Shown: positions 1 to 14,462, counted from the first letter of the stretch. The stretch is 64,000 nucleotides of DNA from Thunnus maccoyii (GCF_910596095.1 NC_056533.1:28804662-28868661); one strand, 5' to 3'. Translations and numbers: made by a program. Notes: generated by a model not told the origin, from the letters alone.

Positions 1-330
1 AAATGGCACTGAGTGACACATCAACCTCACCGCACGCTGAGCCACTCAGATAGTAGTGCTAGCTGCCCATGCTGTGTGTGTTGCCTCAAAGAGAATAATT
101 CACTTTCATGTGTGGCCACTTACATTTGCCGCCCATAGATCTGTACCGAAGCCATCGATAACAATGGGGTTTCAAACCTGCAACCAGATCTAACTCTGAC
201 AAATCAATGACCTGCAGACACGATAACTAGCCTGGCAAACACCTCAGTAAATTCAGTTTGTATTCATATTTGAAAGCAAAATTGCGCAGTATGAATAAAA
301 TATGAAAAAATGTTTAACTGTATATGATAT

Positions 331-662
331 GGCTGCAACTAATGGTTATTTTCATCACTGATTAATCGTTTTGTCTATAAAATGTCAAAAAATGGTTAAA
401 AAAATGCCTGTTAGAATTTCTTTGAGACCATGATGGCGTCTTTAAATGTTGTTTTGTCTTATCAACAGTCACAAATCCAAAAGATATTTAGTTCACTTTC
501 ATGTATGGCACAGAAAAACTTCATATCTTCACATCTGAGAAGCTGCAACCAGCAAAAGTTTGGCAGTTTTCTTGAAAAACAACGATTATCGAAATACAGT
601 AGTTGCTGATTAATTTCCTGTTGGTCGACTAATTGATTAGTCGACTAAATGTTGCAACTCTA
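331..662. repeat. Short inverted-repeat element, GCTGCAACTAA family (copy 1)
   Basis: The segment begins GGCTGCAACTAATGG and ends with a run rich in GATTAGTCGACTAA followed by GTTGCAACTC, so the two ends are inverted repeats. The interior carries the phrases TTTGTCTATAAAATGTC and TCACATCTGAGAAGCTGC, which recur in the other copies of this family in the window. It looks like a non-autonomous DNA element (MITE type). There is no coding capacity. Confidence 0.75.
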
Positions 663-2295
663 ATATCCACATCTATGTGGAGGAGGAAAATTAACATGCT
701 AATAGGATCTTTAGTATATTTAGTGTCACAGGAACTAATAAACTACAAGCTACAATACGTCGATCGCACAGAGCAGCAAGTCAAAAACAATAACCAAGAT
801 AAATGTAAGTATAGAAAAAAACATATCAAGCAGACATAAACCTGGAACTAAGACCCCTACATAGACAATTCCAGGATAACTAGTCTTCTGTTGAACGTCC
901 ATTATCGTATAAGAGTGTTGCATAACACTGACATTCAGTTTAAAATCAGTTCAAATAAACATGACAGTTGGTGTTGATGTAAGTGTACAGTATGTATACA
1001 CTCTGTACGCTAGTTAAATACACATGCGCGGTATATAGAGTGTATACATATAGCATAATGTTATATGATATGCGTGTAAAAGTAGCCTCGATATGTATAT
1101 GACAGACAGTACATATCGTATACAAAACACATTTTTGTATGAGGTGTAAAATTTGTATGAAAATGTCCAGTACTCTTGTATAGCAAAACACACAAGTATT
1201 GCTTGAATATATGCAACTATTACAAACAGTAAACTTTACAAATACACACAGTATGACTTCTAAAAGGCCTGTGATAAATCTACGACCTCTCTGCGGTGTT
1301 TTCATGCTTTTCCCCCGGTGCATGTTGGGAAAGCTTCTAGCCCTCTTCCGACATCTACAGCTGTCATTCACTCACTATATAGGGAGTTTATGTAGGTGAC
1401 TATGTAGTGTGTTAGTTGGCAAATAAAATAAAAACACTTTTACTGACACTACTTGAGTCATTCCTTTCATCGGAAATGATGGCAATAAGCTTTATGTTAA
1501 TAATCTTCAATGTACACTACATTTTTCAGTGTATTGTGGGATATTTTGAGTCCACTATTGAGAGTTTAATAATTCTCACTACACATTTGTGACAGTACAA
1601 AATGTCAAACACACTCATCTACTCAAAATGAATATGCGCAGAGAGTGCAGAGGTGCTGTAGGAACGACACACATTGCCACTGTTTATGCCCTACCTGTGC
1701 TCTCCCCTCACCCGTACTTCCTTTCTTTCCATGTCCTCCCTTTATGTATTTTTTTTTTTTTACATATTTGATCTCTCTCTTTCATTACTTTTTGTTTCCT
1801 GATGTACAATATATGCATCTTTGTCTTTCTTTAAAGCACTGTCTTGAAAGCAGTTTGTAAATCAGTCTACCTCAACCTGGCATGACTTGACTACACTGAC
1901 TAAAAATGGAGGCAAATGATACAAAACATGAAATACAGAGGGTCTAATATTTCTATCTATCCTTATTGTTCTGGTTTGCTTTGCGACTGTAGCCGAAGCA
2001 GTAAAAAAAAAAAAAAAAAAAAGACTCCTGAGTGAAAAAACACTACCCTCCCCCACCCAAATAAAAATTACACACTTGTCTAATGTGTTAATGTTATTGC
2101 AGTTCATCCATTTAGAAAAATAACAGCAACCGTGTGTATTCTGGCTCTGTCCACATGTCTTATCCATGGTGACCAAGCCCACAGTCAGCCAGGCAGAAGA
2201 CTTTAGTTGAGTCACTGGCATGGCTGAGGGAAACTAGGCCACTGTGGATTGGTTTGTCCCAGAACATCCTTGCTTTCTCTGTATTTCTATCTCTG

Positions 2296-2347
<52 letters not shown>
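2296..2347. repeat. (CT)n microsatellite
   Basis: An almost perfect CT dinucleotide tract of about 50 bases. It creates artificial serine/leucine ORFs on the plus strand and arginine/glutamate ORFs on the minus strand; neither is taken as coding. Confidence 0.95.
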
Positions 2348-2349
<2 letters not shown>

Positions 2350-3019
2350 GCTCTCCCCCTGTCTGGTGGAACGCACAAAAGAGGAAAGACCAACCTCACT
2401 GAGCAAAAACTACAACGTCCTGCGAGCTAAACAACACGCTGTAAAAGAAATATTCTGTTGTTGTGTTGAATGTGTAAAAAAAAAAAACAACTCCAACTAG
2501 ATGTTTTTATTCATCTGATATCTCCCAGGGTTCTTCTCTCTTGTCCTCTGTCAGATACAATGTCATGAGATGAACAATGTGTCTTCTTTTACTTTCTATG
2601 ACAAGTATTCAGCTGTGTGCACATGATGGGAATAAAATAACTGGCTACAGTAAATGAATAAACATTTCATGTGATCTCATCTATATTTTATCTACTTTTA
2701 CTTTCCTCATTTAGTCTTTCTAATCTTTACTTTTCCCATTGTTACACTCTTATGTAAAGGACATATGTTGTTTTGTACATAAGGTTTTCTTTACAAAACA
2801 TAAAACAAGTTGTCTGCATCCTTTCGAAAGTAGTAAGTAAGTAAGTAACGCACTCTGAGTTGTACTTCATGTAAAAAGGTGTCATATCAATAAAATCATT
2901 CACTATCATTATCTTTTCCAACACGATGCATCACTTTGCTTTGTCAAATTTAATCTTCACAATGTTTTATCATTTCATTTAACATTACCCAAATAATGTA
3001 GAATTAGTACATTTTTAAT

Positions 3020-3470
3020 AGGGCTACCACTAATGATTATTTTCTCCATTATTTGAAATCGACAAATTAATCTACTGATTAATTTCTCAATCAATCAATT
3101 AACAGTTTTAAAATATTTTTTAAAATATTATCAATATTTATCCTATTTAACTGAAGGCACCTACAGTAGCTACTGTGGTCAATAGCTGCAGCCTTGTATT
3201 TGGAAATAAACCACAAAAATCTTTTAACAGGGATTAAATCGAATAAATCTTGGGATAAATCAAACAAGATGAGACCATTTTTCAGGGCTGGAAGATTTCT
3301 AGTGGGCAGATTACATTAAATTTATTTGGCAGATGCTTTCATCCAAAACTTACAAACAAGACTTACATTAGGGGGAGTAAATTAGGGTTTAGTGTCTTGC
3401 TCAAGGATACTCGGACATGTGTGCATGTGAAACCAACCCCACCCGCTGTAGAACATTAATGTTATCATCA
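3020..3470. repeat. Remnants of two dispersed repeats
   Basis: At 3020-3110 there is a decayed piece of the GCTGCAACTAA inverted-repeat family (ATGATTATTTTC and repeated ATTAAT/AATCAAT words). At 3310-3435 there is a different phrase, TTTGGCAGATGCTTTCATCC, followed by TAGTGTCTTGCTCAAGGA. That phrase is recognisable as a widespread teleost dispersed repeat whose class I cannot assign with certainty. Confidence 0.5.
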
Positions 3471-5532
3471 AGCCCTGCCCAGGTACATGTGTACACTATG
3501 TCAGGCTGACACGATGACATGACATGTTTAGTTATTTATGTCACCTTTTTCTCAACAATTTCTGACATTTGCTAGGATTTCTCCACCAAGCCTGAACTGA
3601 AACACACCAACGCTCTTCAGCTTTTTGCCCGACAGCGACTTGATCTCCTGTCACAAACTTGACGCCCGTCATGTTATGTACTGTGAACCTAAACACAGTC
3701 ATTATACAATCTGTCGTGACACCTGGTATCATCAGGTGGCAATATGGGCTGCAATGTGAAAAATGTGCCCTTATTCTGAGTCTCAAATTCCTCCAGTTTT
3801 TTTTCCTCATTCCACTTTGCTTGCTGGAGAGAATCATTATGACTTTGTTGTGATTTCACAGAAAATATACAGACTAGAGGAAAGTGACAGTGACATGTTG
3901 GTCCTTGTTTTCAGTGTTAACTGAAGAGGCCAGTAGACTTAGGCTCTGGTAAGTTAAGTAACAGTAAGTTAATCATTTATGTAATGCTAGCTTGCTATGC
4001 CATATGCAAGCTATACATACAGAGACTTATTGTAGATAGCTCTGTAGAGCAAAGTATAATTCATGATGAAACAAATGGAACTGAAAGGAAAAGGTAGTTC
4101 TACAAAACTGAAGCGATAAACTGTCAAAAATGCAGACCTTGTAAAGAATAAAACACTGTAAACTAAAGTACTTTTACTACAGTATTGTTAAGGCACTGAT
4201 GCACACTTCTCTCATATTTTTACTGTCCCAAATACAGCAACTTCTAATCAGTTGTGCAAAAGAGCGCAGATACATGCACACATACACATTCATTGTTTTT
4301 CGGGCAGTGCTTCCAGAGTACGCCCTGACCTTTATTCTGTCTGCAGTGACATCTCTCCTACCTCACCAGATAGTGCGGAAACTCAAGCATACGGGAATGC
4401 ACATACACACACAGAGGGAAGACACCAAGTAACTCACAGGAGAGTGAACTTGTCCTGGAATTCAGTCCCAAACGCCCTTGAATGACGTCCGTGGTTTAAA
4501 AATACAGAGTTTGCAGAAAATGGATAGGTTACTTCATCCTTGGTGACCTGTCCCTGTTTCTCACTGGTGTTCCACACCTTGCAAGCATCGCCTCAGATAT
4601 CACACAAAACTGTCAGATTATGTGAACAGATGGTCCGGCACAATCGCTGTTTTTATACAGTTCAACAAAAGACTGAAGAAAAGGGAAAGGAAGGAATAGA
4701 TATCAAACACATGCATGCCTGTACACACATATTGTACACAAAGACACTCAGAGAAGCAGACCACAGCAAAGCAGTGCTGTTTTTTCCTTCTGTAGAGCTA
4801 ATCTGAACATTGTGTACTTCTATTTTTTGAATGAAATAAAATGTTTATTTACTGGATATTGTATATGTGTGTGACATCAGAGTGCACGCAGCCTTCCCTG
4901 AGCTCGTGACGCTGTCTACGCCTGCCTGCATACCGTGTGTCCATAGTGGCGCGAGTGTGTATGTGATCTGTGCGTCACTGTGCCAAGGAGAGTAACTGAG
5001 GCCTGGCAGCGGAGCAGCTCCTGCCGACAGGCCAAGTGACGAGGGTTAGAGACTGCGCTCAGAGCCCTCACACACTGGCCTACGGGAACATGAGAGTAAG
5101 AGCGGGAGCCGGAGAGAGACGCGCTCATTAAACATGGACAGAAACACACAAGGCTGCTCGCTACATCGCTGCATGTAAGCTAACTGCCAAACTGCAACGG
5201 AGCTGAGGCTGGGATTTCTGAGATTTCAATTCAAAAGACAGATGAGGTTTTAATGAGATCACATCTCCATATGTCCAGGACTGTTATGCATCTCCTGTGG
5301 CTGTATTTGTCTAAATTAGTGTCTTACTTTTCCCAATTTCCCTCTCCATCTTTTTTTCGGAGTGTGTCCAAACTGTGATCTCAATATGACCCTGACCTCT
5401 TTTAATATCCAATTTTGAGTATCCGATAGCAACTTGAGCTCTATCCAACTCTCAAGTCTTAGTCTGTGATCTCCTGAGCCTGATGGTGAAAGGCAGTGTG
5501 TATAAATTATACAGCAGTAAGCGTGCATGGTT

Positions 5533-5908
5533 AAAGGGGTAATCCAGCCATTTATTAATGCACTTCCATGAGGTTGGGAGAAACGAAAGGTCAAAATCAA
5601 AGCAGCCGAGGCCAAGATATCCTGACTTTTAGTCCCTAGTAAAAGGTCAAGCTCCACAACCACTGGATCCTACATTTCCCATAATGCATCTCATTATACT
5701 TCCTAAATGCTTACTTCTTTCAAACCCCACATCTCCAGTTTGTAATGCAGGTTTCTTTTGTAAATTTTAAGTCTTAAGCTGACATCATCAGGGTTACTTT
5801 TGAGAACTAATGAAGAAATTACGCAACTGTTTTCAGAGGCCGAGTAGTGCTCCTCATCTTCATGTGAAAAAAAAAAAAAAAAATCGATGGGAGTGCCCCT
5901 TTAAAGGA
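5533..5908. repeat. Short inverted-repeat element bounded by AAAGGGG / CCCCTTT
   Basis: The left end reads TAAAGGGGTAATCCAGCC and the right end reads GGGAGTGCCCCTTTAAAGG, so the termini are roughly inverted. The interior contains TACATTTCCCATAATGCATC and an A tract at 5867-5882. It resembles a common teleost MITE-type element. There is no coding capacity. Confidence 0.55.
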
Positions 5909-8900
5909 AAGATGTGGCTAATTTCCTCTGTATCTACCACCAGTGTGCATGAATTAATTAAATGAATGAGTCAGAGGACAGATCCATGAGAAGCTGAGCA
6001 CTTTCTCCAATGTTCACCTTCAAGGTATTTCTGTCCTTATCCAGATTACCCTGAAATCCCTATAAGACCTGGACAATCCTAAGCCATCCAGGGCTCTGGG
6101 GCAGCCCCTTACTAAAACCTCCTCTTTCTCTGCCCCCTGCAGCCGTCTTCAACACAACTGTTACTGTAGCCCTGCTTCACTTTCCCCTTCCATTCTATTC
6201 ATCCCAAATTACCCCAATTTTACTGCACATAAACACCACAAAGAATATTTCTAATCATCTTTTCCCTCTTTGTTTTCACCGTGTCTGCTTGCATTTATCA
6301 GCTATAAATCCAAACACTACTCTGTCTGCCATCAGACTGTCATTTGCACTGTGAAACATGGGCAGCTGTTGATCAGGCGCATGCAGTCCGCATTCTCCGT
6401 CCTCTCTTAACTCAGTCCAGGTAGGGTCAAAGGCCAATAAAGCAAAAGGACAAGCTAAAGGAGCTTGGGAAGTCTAAGTGGGACACTGCCTGGTCCAGTG
6501 ACACTACAGTTTACTGTAATCTTACCGGGAACCTTTCCATTGCAGTCAACCCCTCCTCCTTTTCAGTCCAGCCAAATACATGACAACAAGACAAGCAGAG
6601 TACAAACAACAAGCTACACAAGAAAACCGTCTGGCCTGAATGAGAGACCATTAGTCTACAGTAACTTTGATTATGTTGCCAGAGCCATACCCAACTGTAC
6701 AATCTTAATTATCTTGCCAACCTTATGGCCTAAAGAGAGGATTAGAATTATCAATACGCCCACTGCAGCCACACCACCCCCTTCTCTATCTGCAACTCTC
6801 TGTGGCTCCACCTCTCCACGGCACGGCTTAGATGTTTTTGAAAATATCAGAAGCGGTTCTCCGGGGCTCTTCAGATGGCTGTGAGAGCATTAGATAATCA
6901 CTGTACTCCCCCTCCTCTTCACCTGCTAAAACAGGAGCACTGATGTCACCATTGCATGAGGGATCAGTGAGTGACACGAGCTGGAGCGCCGGGCTGGGGC
7001 TTGGCACAGAAACTATACTTGACTTACACACACTGAGGCACATACAGACACACACACACACAAGTGCTGACTGAGGAATGGGGAGGAAGTTTGTAAACAC
7101 ACACACGCATAAAACCCAGATGGGTAGAAAATGAATGACAATACAATGAATGATTAAAGAGGAAAAAAAATCTATGGATATGTCGTGATAAAATAAAACA
7201 AAACAGAACAAAAAAAAAACATAATACAGGTAAAAAGCTCCTGTCTGGATAAATCTAATATTGCTGTTACATAAAATTCTGTTTTAAATGAGATATGGCA
7301 GCAACTGTTATTTTTGTTATGAATTAATCTGTTGATTATTTTTACAATTTTGTCTATAAAAGGTTGGATCAGAAGCTTATGATTTCCCCGTAGGTCTCAG
7401 ATGATTGACAGTAAGTAGAGAGTGATGTGATGCCGCACCAATATGAAAACACTCAACATAGATACAATGAAAAAACAATAACATGCATTTAAGGCTTCTT
7501 GTTTACTGCAATGGATTATTTAACTCTGGCAAGATGATGTACAAATTGTGCATTTTGTGCAAAAATGAATGACTGAAAATGCCTCTGCTCATTGTGCTGT
7601 CTGCTGATTGTGTGGCAATATTAGTAGGAATAATGTAATAGAGAAAATATGCAAAATTTAAAAAAGTAAATACATTATTTTCTGATATATAATATATAAT
7701 AATATTTCATATAGATACAAGCAGAAATTCTGGTTGCACTGCATGCAGCTAAAACAGATGACCTGTGAGGCATGTAATCTGACAGGTGCAGCAGGTATAA
7801 TAGACACAGGTGCTTTTGACAGACATAAAGGAATGTTTCAACTATTGATTTATTAGAAACTGATAAGTGTGCGCTTCATTGTTTCATGTGCGGATGTACA
7901 TTACTTTTAACCGGGCATGTACTCTTTTGTTTCCATTGAACATTTCCTGCTCTCCTATGGCTGCCAACACGCAATCTATATATAATAAGTCTGCTACTCG
8001 ACACACATCATGCAACGTCTGGATGTTCTACTGTCTTTGGTAAAATAGAATAAATGGAACTGACTTAAATATAATAGACGTACATATTTTTTTAACCAGC
8101 TGTTTTAAAAACTTTTGAATACATGCCAGTATTTTCACACCAATAGGGTGAACTTTGACTGAACTATTGTAATAGTGAAGATTTTTTTTTTTTCTTTTTT
8201 GTTGAAAAAACCTAAAAAGTTACAGGCCAATATACACACATACATTTAGGACTTGAATGTCTACAGAGAGGTTTTGATCATGAATAGACTAAGCACTGCA
8301 GACAGATTCACTTCCCGTTTGCTGCAAAATTCATTTGCATGTCACAGTCAAATGGTTTTAAGTATTATAATTCTGTTGATAAGTCACAGTAAAGTATCCT
8401 TTTGTATGTGGTAAAGACTAAATCATCTTTTCTAGAGCAAAGGTCAAAAATCTAATTTGAAAAGACTAAAAAAAAAAAAAAAGATGACAAAGAGAGGAAC
8501 TAATAAGATTATATTTGAACTGAATTGATCCCAAAATGTGTCCTTGCAACCACACATTAGAAAAACAACACACACCATCTGTGCTCTGCTCACTAAAAAA
8601 AGTGAGGGTTATATCAAATAGGGGATACAGTATATCTTCAGAGCAAAAAGGCAGGACACACTCCAGAACGTTTTGCGTCATAGCTGTGTCCATTAAAACA
8701 AGGAAGGAGACAAGCACTGCTGGCTTAATGCAGCATTGAGCTGCTGAATGAGTGTCTTTGCGTGTTTACTACAGCCAATAAGCTCCAGGCCTGTTCATTT
8801 AAATCTGGTGAGGCTCTTGTCTGCTCAGCGCTTCTTACCTGAGGAGCGGCAGTAAAATGAAGTCAAGGCCTCAGGAGCATTTTGATACCAAAATTGTTTC

Positions 8901-9599
8901 AGATCAACTGCCAAATTTTGCAGTGAAATTCCCATTAGATTTATAATTTAATACAAAATCTACAAAATTGGAGCTTTGTAAATCTTGCCGCAGGAACAGT
9001 CTTTCAACATACTGTGCTGTACACAACCTTTCCTAAGTTTATTCTGGCTGCAAGGACAGTGGTGTGACGGAGCGTGAAAATGGCCAAAGTACTCCAGTAA
9101 CCAGATGCTGTTAACATGGCTGTTAGCACTGTTAACAAGGCGTGTTGTGCATGGTTACAGCAGTCCACAATCGCTGAATAAGGCTCTCTTCAAGGGGAGA
9201 TTAAAAACACGCCTATGGACACTGACACTGTGACACTATGCAAGTGAGATGACTCTCAGATGAACTCCACCTTTGAAGGAACAATGATGGTGTGTTCTGT
9301 ACATGATGTACTTTTCAAAACCACTCTAAAGTGTGGGATTAAGACCTTGAGAGATCTTAGTATAGAGGGTATGCACCTGACATCATTGTAGGAGCTGCGG
9401 GGTGCATTCACATGAAAAAAAAATGTTTGAAAATAAAAAAGTTAATAGCTGTGGTGCTGCCGACTACACAAATAGACTGAGATGTTTTACACATTGCCAA
9501 AGGTTAAGGAGAGGAGAAGATAATGGATCAACATACAACTAGAAACCTGGTGCAGAAACTTGGATATACTGTATAGAAAGTTTTTGAAAATAGTAATAT

Positions 9600-10075
9600 T
9601 ATGGGAAAAAACGCTCTGCTTTCTTGCTGAGATGAGAAGATTGATACTGTTATAGATACTAGCTAAATACAAGCTAAAGTCAGGAGATGTTAGCTTAGCT
9701 TAGCTTAGCATAAAGGCTGGAAACGGGGGAAACGCCTACCCTGGGTCTGTCCAAAAGTAACAAAACCCCCCCTACTAGCACATATTGAGCTCTTAACTGA
9801 ACATGTTATATCTTCTTTGTTTGATCTGTACAAAAAGCAAAGTGTAAAAACGACAAGCTGTAGTTTTACGGAGGCAACTGTCACAGTGACGACAGGATTC
9901 CAGGAAGTCACTGCACCCGGCCAGGAATTAACCTGGCACACAGCCCCAGTAAAACCACAACTTGTCATTTTTACATTTCAGTGTATTAAATGGATTAAAC
10001 AAATGAGATATAACCTTAATTATCTTTAGAGGTGGCGGTAAGTGTTCCCAAAATGTCAGTCTATTCCATTAATCA
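9600..10075. repeat. TIR element of the TTAGCTTAGC family (diverged copy)
   Basis: The segment contains the tandem word TTAGCTTAGCTTAGC near 9690 and then phrases shared with the better preserved copy at 11666-12162: GGCTGG, TGGGTCTGTCCAAAAG and AAAGTGTAAAAACGACAAG. It ends with AAAATGTCAGTCTATTCC, a diverged form of the right terminus. The ORFs on both strands here lie inside the repeat and are not genes. Confidence 0.65.
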
Positions 10076-11540
10076 CTTTTTGACGGTTCTCTGTATGACT
10101 ACTTGATAGAGATAGTAAAATATAGTATACAGTGTGTCAGGAAATTCAATTTCCGGTCAAAGTTCAATGTCCACTGACCACTGACTAGTATAGTATGATG
10201 ATGATTTTTGATTCTGTAGTTCTTCAAGATGTTTGTTTGTTTTCCACACAGATCGCGTCCCTTCCCATTCACTGCAGCTATCGTAACTTAGTTGGACACT
10301 TATGACGGTGAGGGGAGCTGTATCAGTAACAGATGTAAAATCTCTTTTATACTGTTTGCTATCCCTCAGCTAAACTCACGAGCACGTGACATGAGCACAT
10401 ACACGCATTCAGGACACAAATTCTACATTTTTTAAATGATTTTTAAATTTCTATTCATATTAACGTATGTTTAAATCATTTAAAACTGTGCACTGTTTTC
10501 TTTTTTTGACCCATTTCTATTTTGTGTTTGTATTAATGTCATGTGTTTATGTGCTTTTTAAGGTTATTAAAAGTGTTTAATTGATTGATTGATCAATGAA
10601 CGACTTCGATAGTGGCAGTAGACATGGTTGCAAGACACTCCATCAGTCAACAAACTAAAGAAAATTCAGAAGATCTGCACGCCTAACAGGGCTTCAACAC
10701 AGGACTGTTTTCTATGAACATCTCACCACTCTTTCTCACTCTGGTAGTCTCCAGTCCGGTCTAGAACATACTAGATCTGAAAGCCACATTCAAAAACACA
10801 CACCGCTAGCATGGCACCACAACCCCTGCAAATGCTCACAGCTTAGAAAGCCCAGAAATTGGGAGAGACACAGTCAAGGAGGAGCTTAAAAAAGGCCACC
10901 AGTGAACCTGGGCCCACTCACATCTACAGTACATTCCTGTGAGCTTCTGAAACAGAACAGAGAGCGCAGCTACAAAGTAAACACTTGTAGTGCCTTGTTT
11001 TGGAAGAATACCATTTCCATAATCTCATGAAACTATCACATGCTGGCCTTATGATACAAAATTCTTAACCTGGAGGGGGAGCAGAACAAGCTTTGAATGT
11101 GGCCTTATTTGTTAAGACTATTTAAAAAACAATGGAAGGTTCTGTTTCATAAGTACATGCACCCAATTGACACCTCATAAGAGAGCAAACTCCTGGAAAT
11201 GAAGAGACCCACTGTATCTACACAAAGGGATTTATTATATTATCCTAATTTTATTTCTACACAAGATCACCCTGCATACAGGGGGACTTAGTTGTCCTTA
11301 CATCAAGTACTGAAGCTGCTCAATGCTCAAAAACAGATGAATATTACGTTAAATATATAAATACTGTAGCTTGAAGACGTTTGAGACATCTGCTGCTGCT
11401 AATAGAAACATCTTTATACGGCGATAAGCTCCAGAGCTGCCAATACATCAATCAGAAGACTGTGGGTGCTCTATGGGCCCCATCTCGCTTCCTCTCAACT
11501 CCTTCAGCTCATGTGCCAGTGGAGATAAATGACATGGCGA

Positions 11541-11559
11541 AAAAAAAAAAAAAAAAAAA
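11541..11559. repeat. Poly(A) tract
   Basis: A run of 19 A residues inside intronic DNA, with no clear retroposon body upstream of it. Confidence 0.8.
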
Positions 11560-11665
11560 CCCTCACTGCCCCTGCATACACACTGACAGGAAGGGAAAGA
11601 CAGGGTCACAGTGCAGCTGACGTTTTGTTTAAATAAACCACAACGAGAGGCTTAAGTCGTATTTA

Positions 11666-12162
11666 AAGCAATAGTTTGACATTTTGGTAAAGAGGAGAGG
11701 TAGATCGATACCACTCTCATGTCTGTACGTTAAATATGAAGCTACAGTCAGCAGATGGTTAACTTAGCTTAGCATATAGACTGGAGATGGGGGGGGACAG
11801 CTAGCCTGGCTCTGTCCAAAGGTTAAAAAAAAAAAAATCAGCCTACCTGCACTTGTTTGTTTAATTAGTACAAAGACCAAAGTGTGAAAATAATATTTTG
11901 TGGTTTTACATTTGTTTTACAGGATATAACGTGTCAATTAGAGAGCTTTAGAGGTGCTACAAGGAGCATTTTGCTACATTTGGACTGACCCAGGCTAGCT
12001 GTTTCCCCTGATTCCAGTCTTTGTGCTAAGCTAAGCTAACTGGCAGCTGGCTGTATAAATATATTTAACGGACAGATATAAGAGTGGTAACTATTTTCAC
12101 ATTTAAATCATCGCCAAAAAGTGAATAAGCATATTTCCTAAAATGTCAAATTGTTCCTTTGA
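11666..12162. repeat. TIR element of the TTAGCTTAGC family (near-complete copy)
   Basis: The left end reads AAAGCAATAGTTTGACATTT and the right end is its approximate reverse complement (AAATGTCAAATTGTTCCTTT). Second-level inverted words lie inside both ends: CTTAGCTTAGCATA on the left against GTGCTAAGCTAAGC on the right, and CTAGCCTGGCTCTGTCC against GACCCAGGCTAGC. The element is about 500 bp, has no ORF, and fits a long hairpin-forming non-autonomous DNA transposon common in percomorph fish. Confidence 0.8.
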
Positions 12163-12758
12163 TCAAATCCTTAAAAAATGTTATCAGTTTTTACATATGT
12201 GTGTGTCATCTGGGTGGATGGAACTTTTGCTCCAGTGGGAATCAAACCACTAACCGTGGCAGAGTGCCAGGGGTTTGTGCCATGCTCTGGGCTATAAAGG
12301 ACCATTGTGCATATACACATGACATCCTTGATAGACATAGATAAGCACAGTCCATCACTAGATCCAATCACCAGCTGTAAAGACACAGACGACAGCAGGG
12401 CCATTGAAGTGAACTGAATGTTAGCATTTCTAAGGGCGCACAGAAGGAGACTACTCCCATTGTGTATTAAATCATATATGTGATTGTGGCGATTAAAACA
12501 GTTGTAAATTCAAAGCAGAAAAATGCATTAACTTTGGACATTCAGAGAAAAATATCCAAGAGTTTTTATAGATCAAGATGATCTTGATATGATCTTGATA
12601 AACTAATGAAAGAAAGTAAAAGAGAGAAAGAAAAAGAGCCAATATCAGTCTCCCTCCTCTCAGCCAGCAGAAAAAGCACAGTGGATTAATTCATCACCAT
12701 GCTAAGCCTTTGCCCTCCTCTGGAATAAATTACCCAATGACTCTCAACTTAGACTAAA

Positions 12759-12785
12759 CACACACACACACACACACACACACAC
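12759..12785. repeat. (CA)n microsatellite
   Basis: A CA dinucleotide tract of about 27 bases in the PDE8 first intron. Confidence 0.95.
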
Positions 12786-13821
12786 TACTGACCAGAGAGC
12801 ACACACAAAAACAGCGGGAGAGAAAACTGACAAATGGAGAGGAGCTGTGCAGGTCAGAGGTGTGTCATATCTTACTACACACTCTTTTAAAAAAGGATAC
12901 AAAGTAAGATGTATCACACCCTGGTGTTTGGTTCAGAAACTTTTTAAAGTTCTGTGCTGTGCGCTAGCAACAGTTAAGTGTTTCCCAGCTGAGGCTTTAG
13001 TTCAGAAAAGCAACCTTGTGTACCTTGTCACTTCTGGAGATGGGAGGGTTTAATGGGGGGAAGTCTGAGGTATATGGGTGAGTGATTCCACCACTTATGT
13101 TAATGCATGCAGAGACTGGAATCAGGCAGCAAGCAAGATGGTATTACTCTCCAGATACTTATAAGCTTAGCACCTTTTATTGCCCTTTTCCATTTATAGT
13201 AAGAGGTAATGGTAAAACTGATTCTAGTCTTGCCGTTCAGGGGGAGAGCTACTTGATTTCCTTGAGTGGGGGCAATCAGACTGAAAAAGTCAAGGCCAGA
13301 TAAATGGTGTTGTGTTTGGCTGAGGTCTTTCTCTGTCTGTTTGGCCCTATACACACACAGAAAAAAATGTCCACTATCACAGGACCTTGTACTTGAGCCT
13401 TATCATCACCAGAGCAGCCCAGATGGTAACGTACCCTTGACAAAGACTCACATCACACTCCCAAACTTCCATTGAATCTTTCTCACATTGTAGACGCCTG
13501 CACATGTTCTCTCCCCATCTCTCTCTCTCTCTCTCTCCCCAAGTGTAAAAATGTAAGCAAAGATACAGCACAGTTTTAACATTTGTTTTAATTTCAGTTT
13601 CGCAATAGGCTAAACGTGTGCTTCGCTGTATTGCTAGACTGCCAGCTGTGTGTAAATGTGGATGAGGATTATTATCCTTTAGGGGATGAATGTTTGTGCT
13701 CTCTCTCTCCAGAATCACAACGACACAAGCTGAGGCACCGACATGCACACGGAGAATGGAAACAGAATAATTAGACGCACCGACCATTCAGTGTAATGTG
13801 GATCTCATTTCCTTCTACCTG

Positions 13822-14135
13822 GGCTGCAACTTCCGATTATTTTCATTGTCAATTAATCTGCCACTTATTTCCTCGATTCGTTTATCGGTCTCTAAGAGAA
13901 AATAGTTGATCAGTTTCCTGAAGTCCAATGTGACATCTTCAAACTGCTTTTTTTTGTCTGACCAACAGTCTAAAACCAAAATTTACAATCACATTAAACA
14001 AAAAAAGCTGCAAATCCTTACGGACGGAACAACATTATGTTTGGCGTTATTGCTTGAAAAATGACAGAAACAACAAAATTGATTATTAAAATAGTTGCAG
14101 ATTCATTTTCTGTCGATCAATTAATTCATCTCTAC
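13822..14135. repeat. Short inverted-repeat element, GCTGCAACTAA family (copy 2)
   Basis: It begins GGGCTGCAACTTCCGATTAT and ends around TTAATTCATCTCT. It shares the interior phrases TCTGACCAACAGTC and AAGCTGCAAATCC with the other family members. A second, 5'-truncated member follows directly (14213-14462). Confidence 0.7.
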
Positions 14136-14212
14136 TTTCTACTGACACCTACTGGGATCTGATACAGCTCTGATATTGCAAAGAAAGCGGTGACATTTCT
14201 GAAAAGCTCTAT

Positions 14213-14462
14213 TCCAAAAAAGTCCAAGATGCAACCTAAAACGTCGTTTTGTTCACACCAACAGTCCACAACCCAAAGATACTCAGCTTACTATCATATA
14301 AGACTAAAGAAACCAGATAATATTCTGCTGGAACCAGAGAATTTTCAGCATTTTTTTCTTAAAACATGACTCCAAAACGATCAATTGATTATCAATATTG
14401 TTGGCAATTAATCCATCTGTCGATCAACTAATTGATTAATCGACTAATTGTTGCAGCTCTAA
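14213..14462. repeat. Truncated GCTGCAACTAA-family element (copy 3)
   Basis: Only the right part is present. It contains CACACCAACAGTCCACAACC and ATCATATAAGACTAAAGAAA and ends GATTAATCGACTAATTGTTGCAGCTC, the inverted terminus of the family. The minus-strand ORF from 14634 overlaps this end and is not a gene. Confidence 0.7.

Noticed and set aside
946-1371. 141-codon minus-strand ORF
   Set aside because: Cysteine-, tyrosine- and valine-rich translation of TATACA/TGTATA-rich DNA, without family features.
2160-2500. ORFs on both strands across the CT repeat
   Set aside because: The translated runs (SLSLSL and ERERER) are products of a dinucleotide microsatellite.
6465-7211. 139-codon plus-strand and 127-codon minus-strand ORFs
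   Set aside because: Overlapping frames on opposite strands, partly over a CA/TG-rich stretch; no splice-compatible neighbours and no recognised domain.
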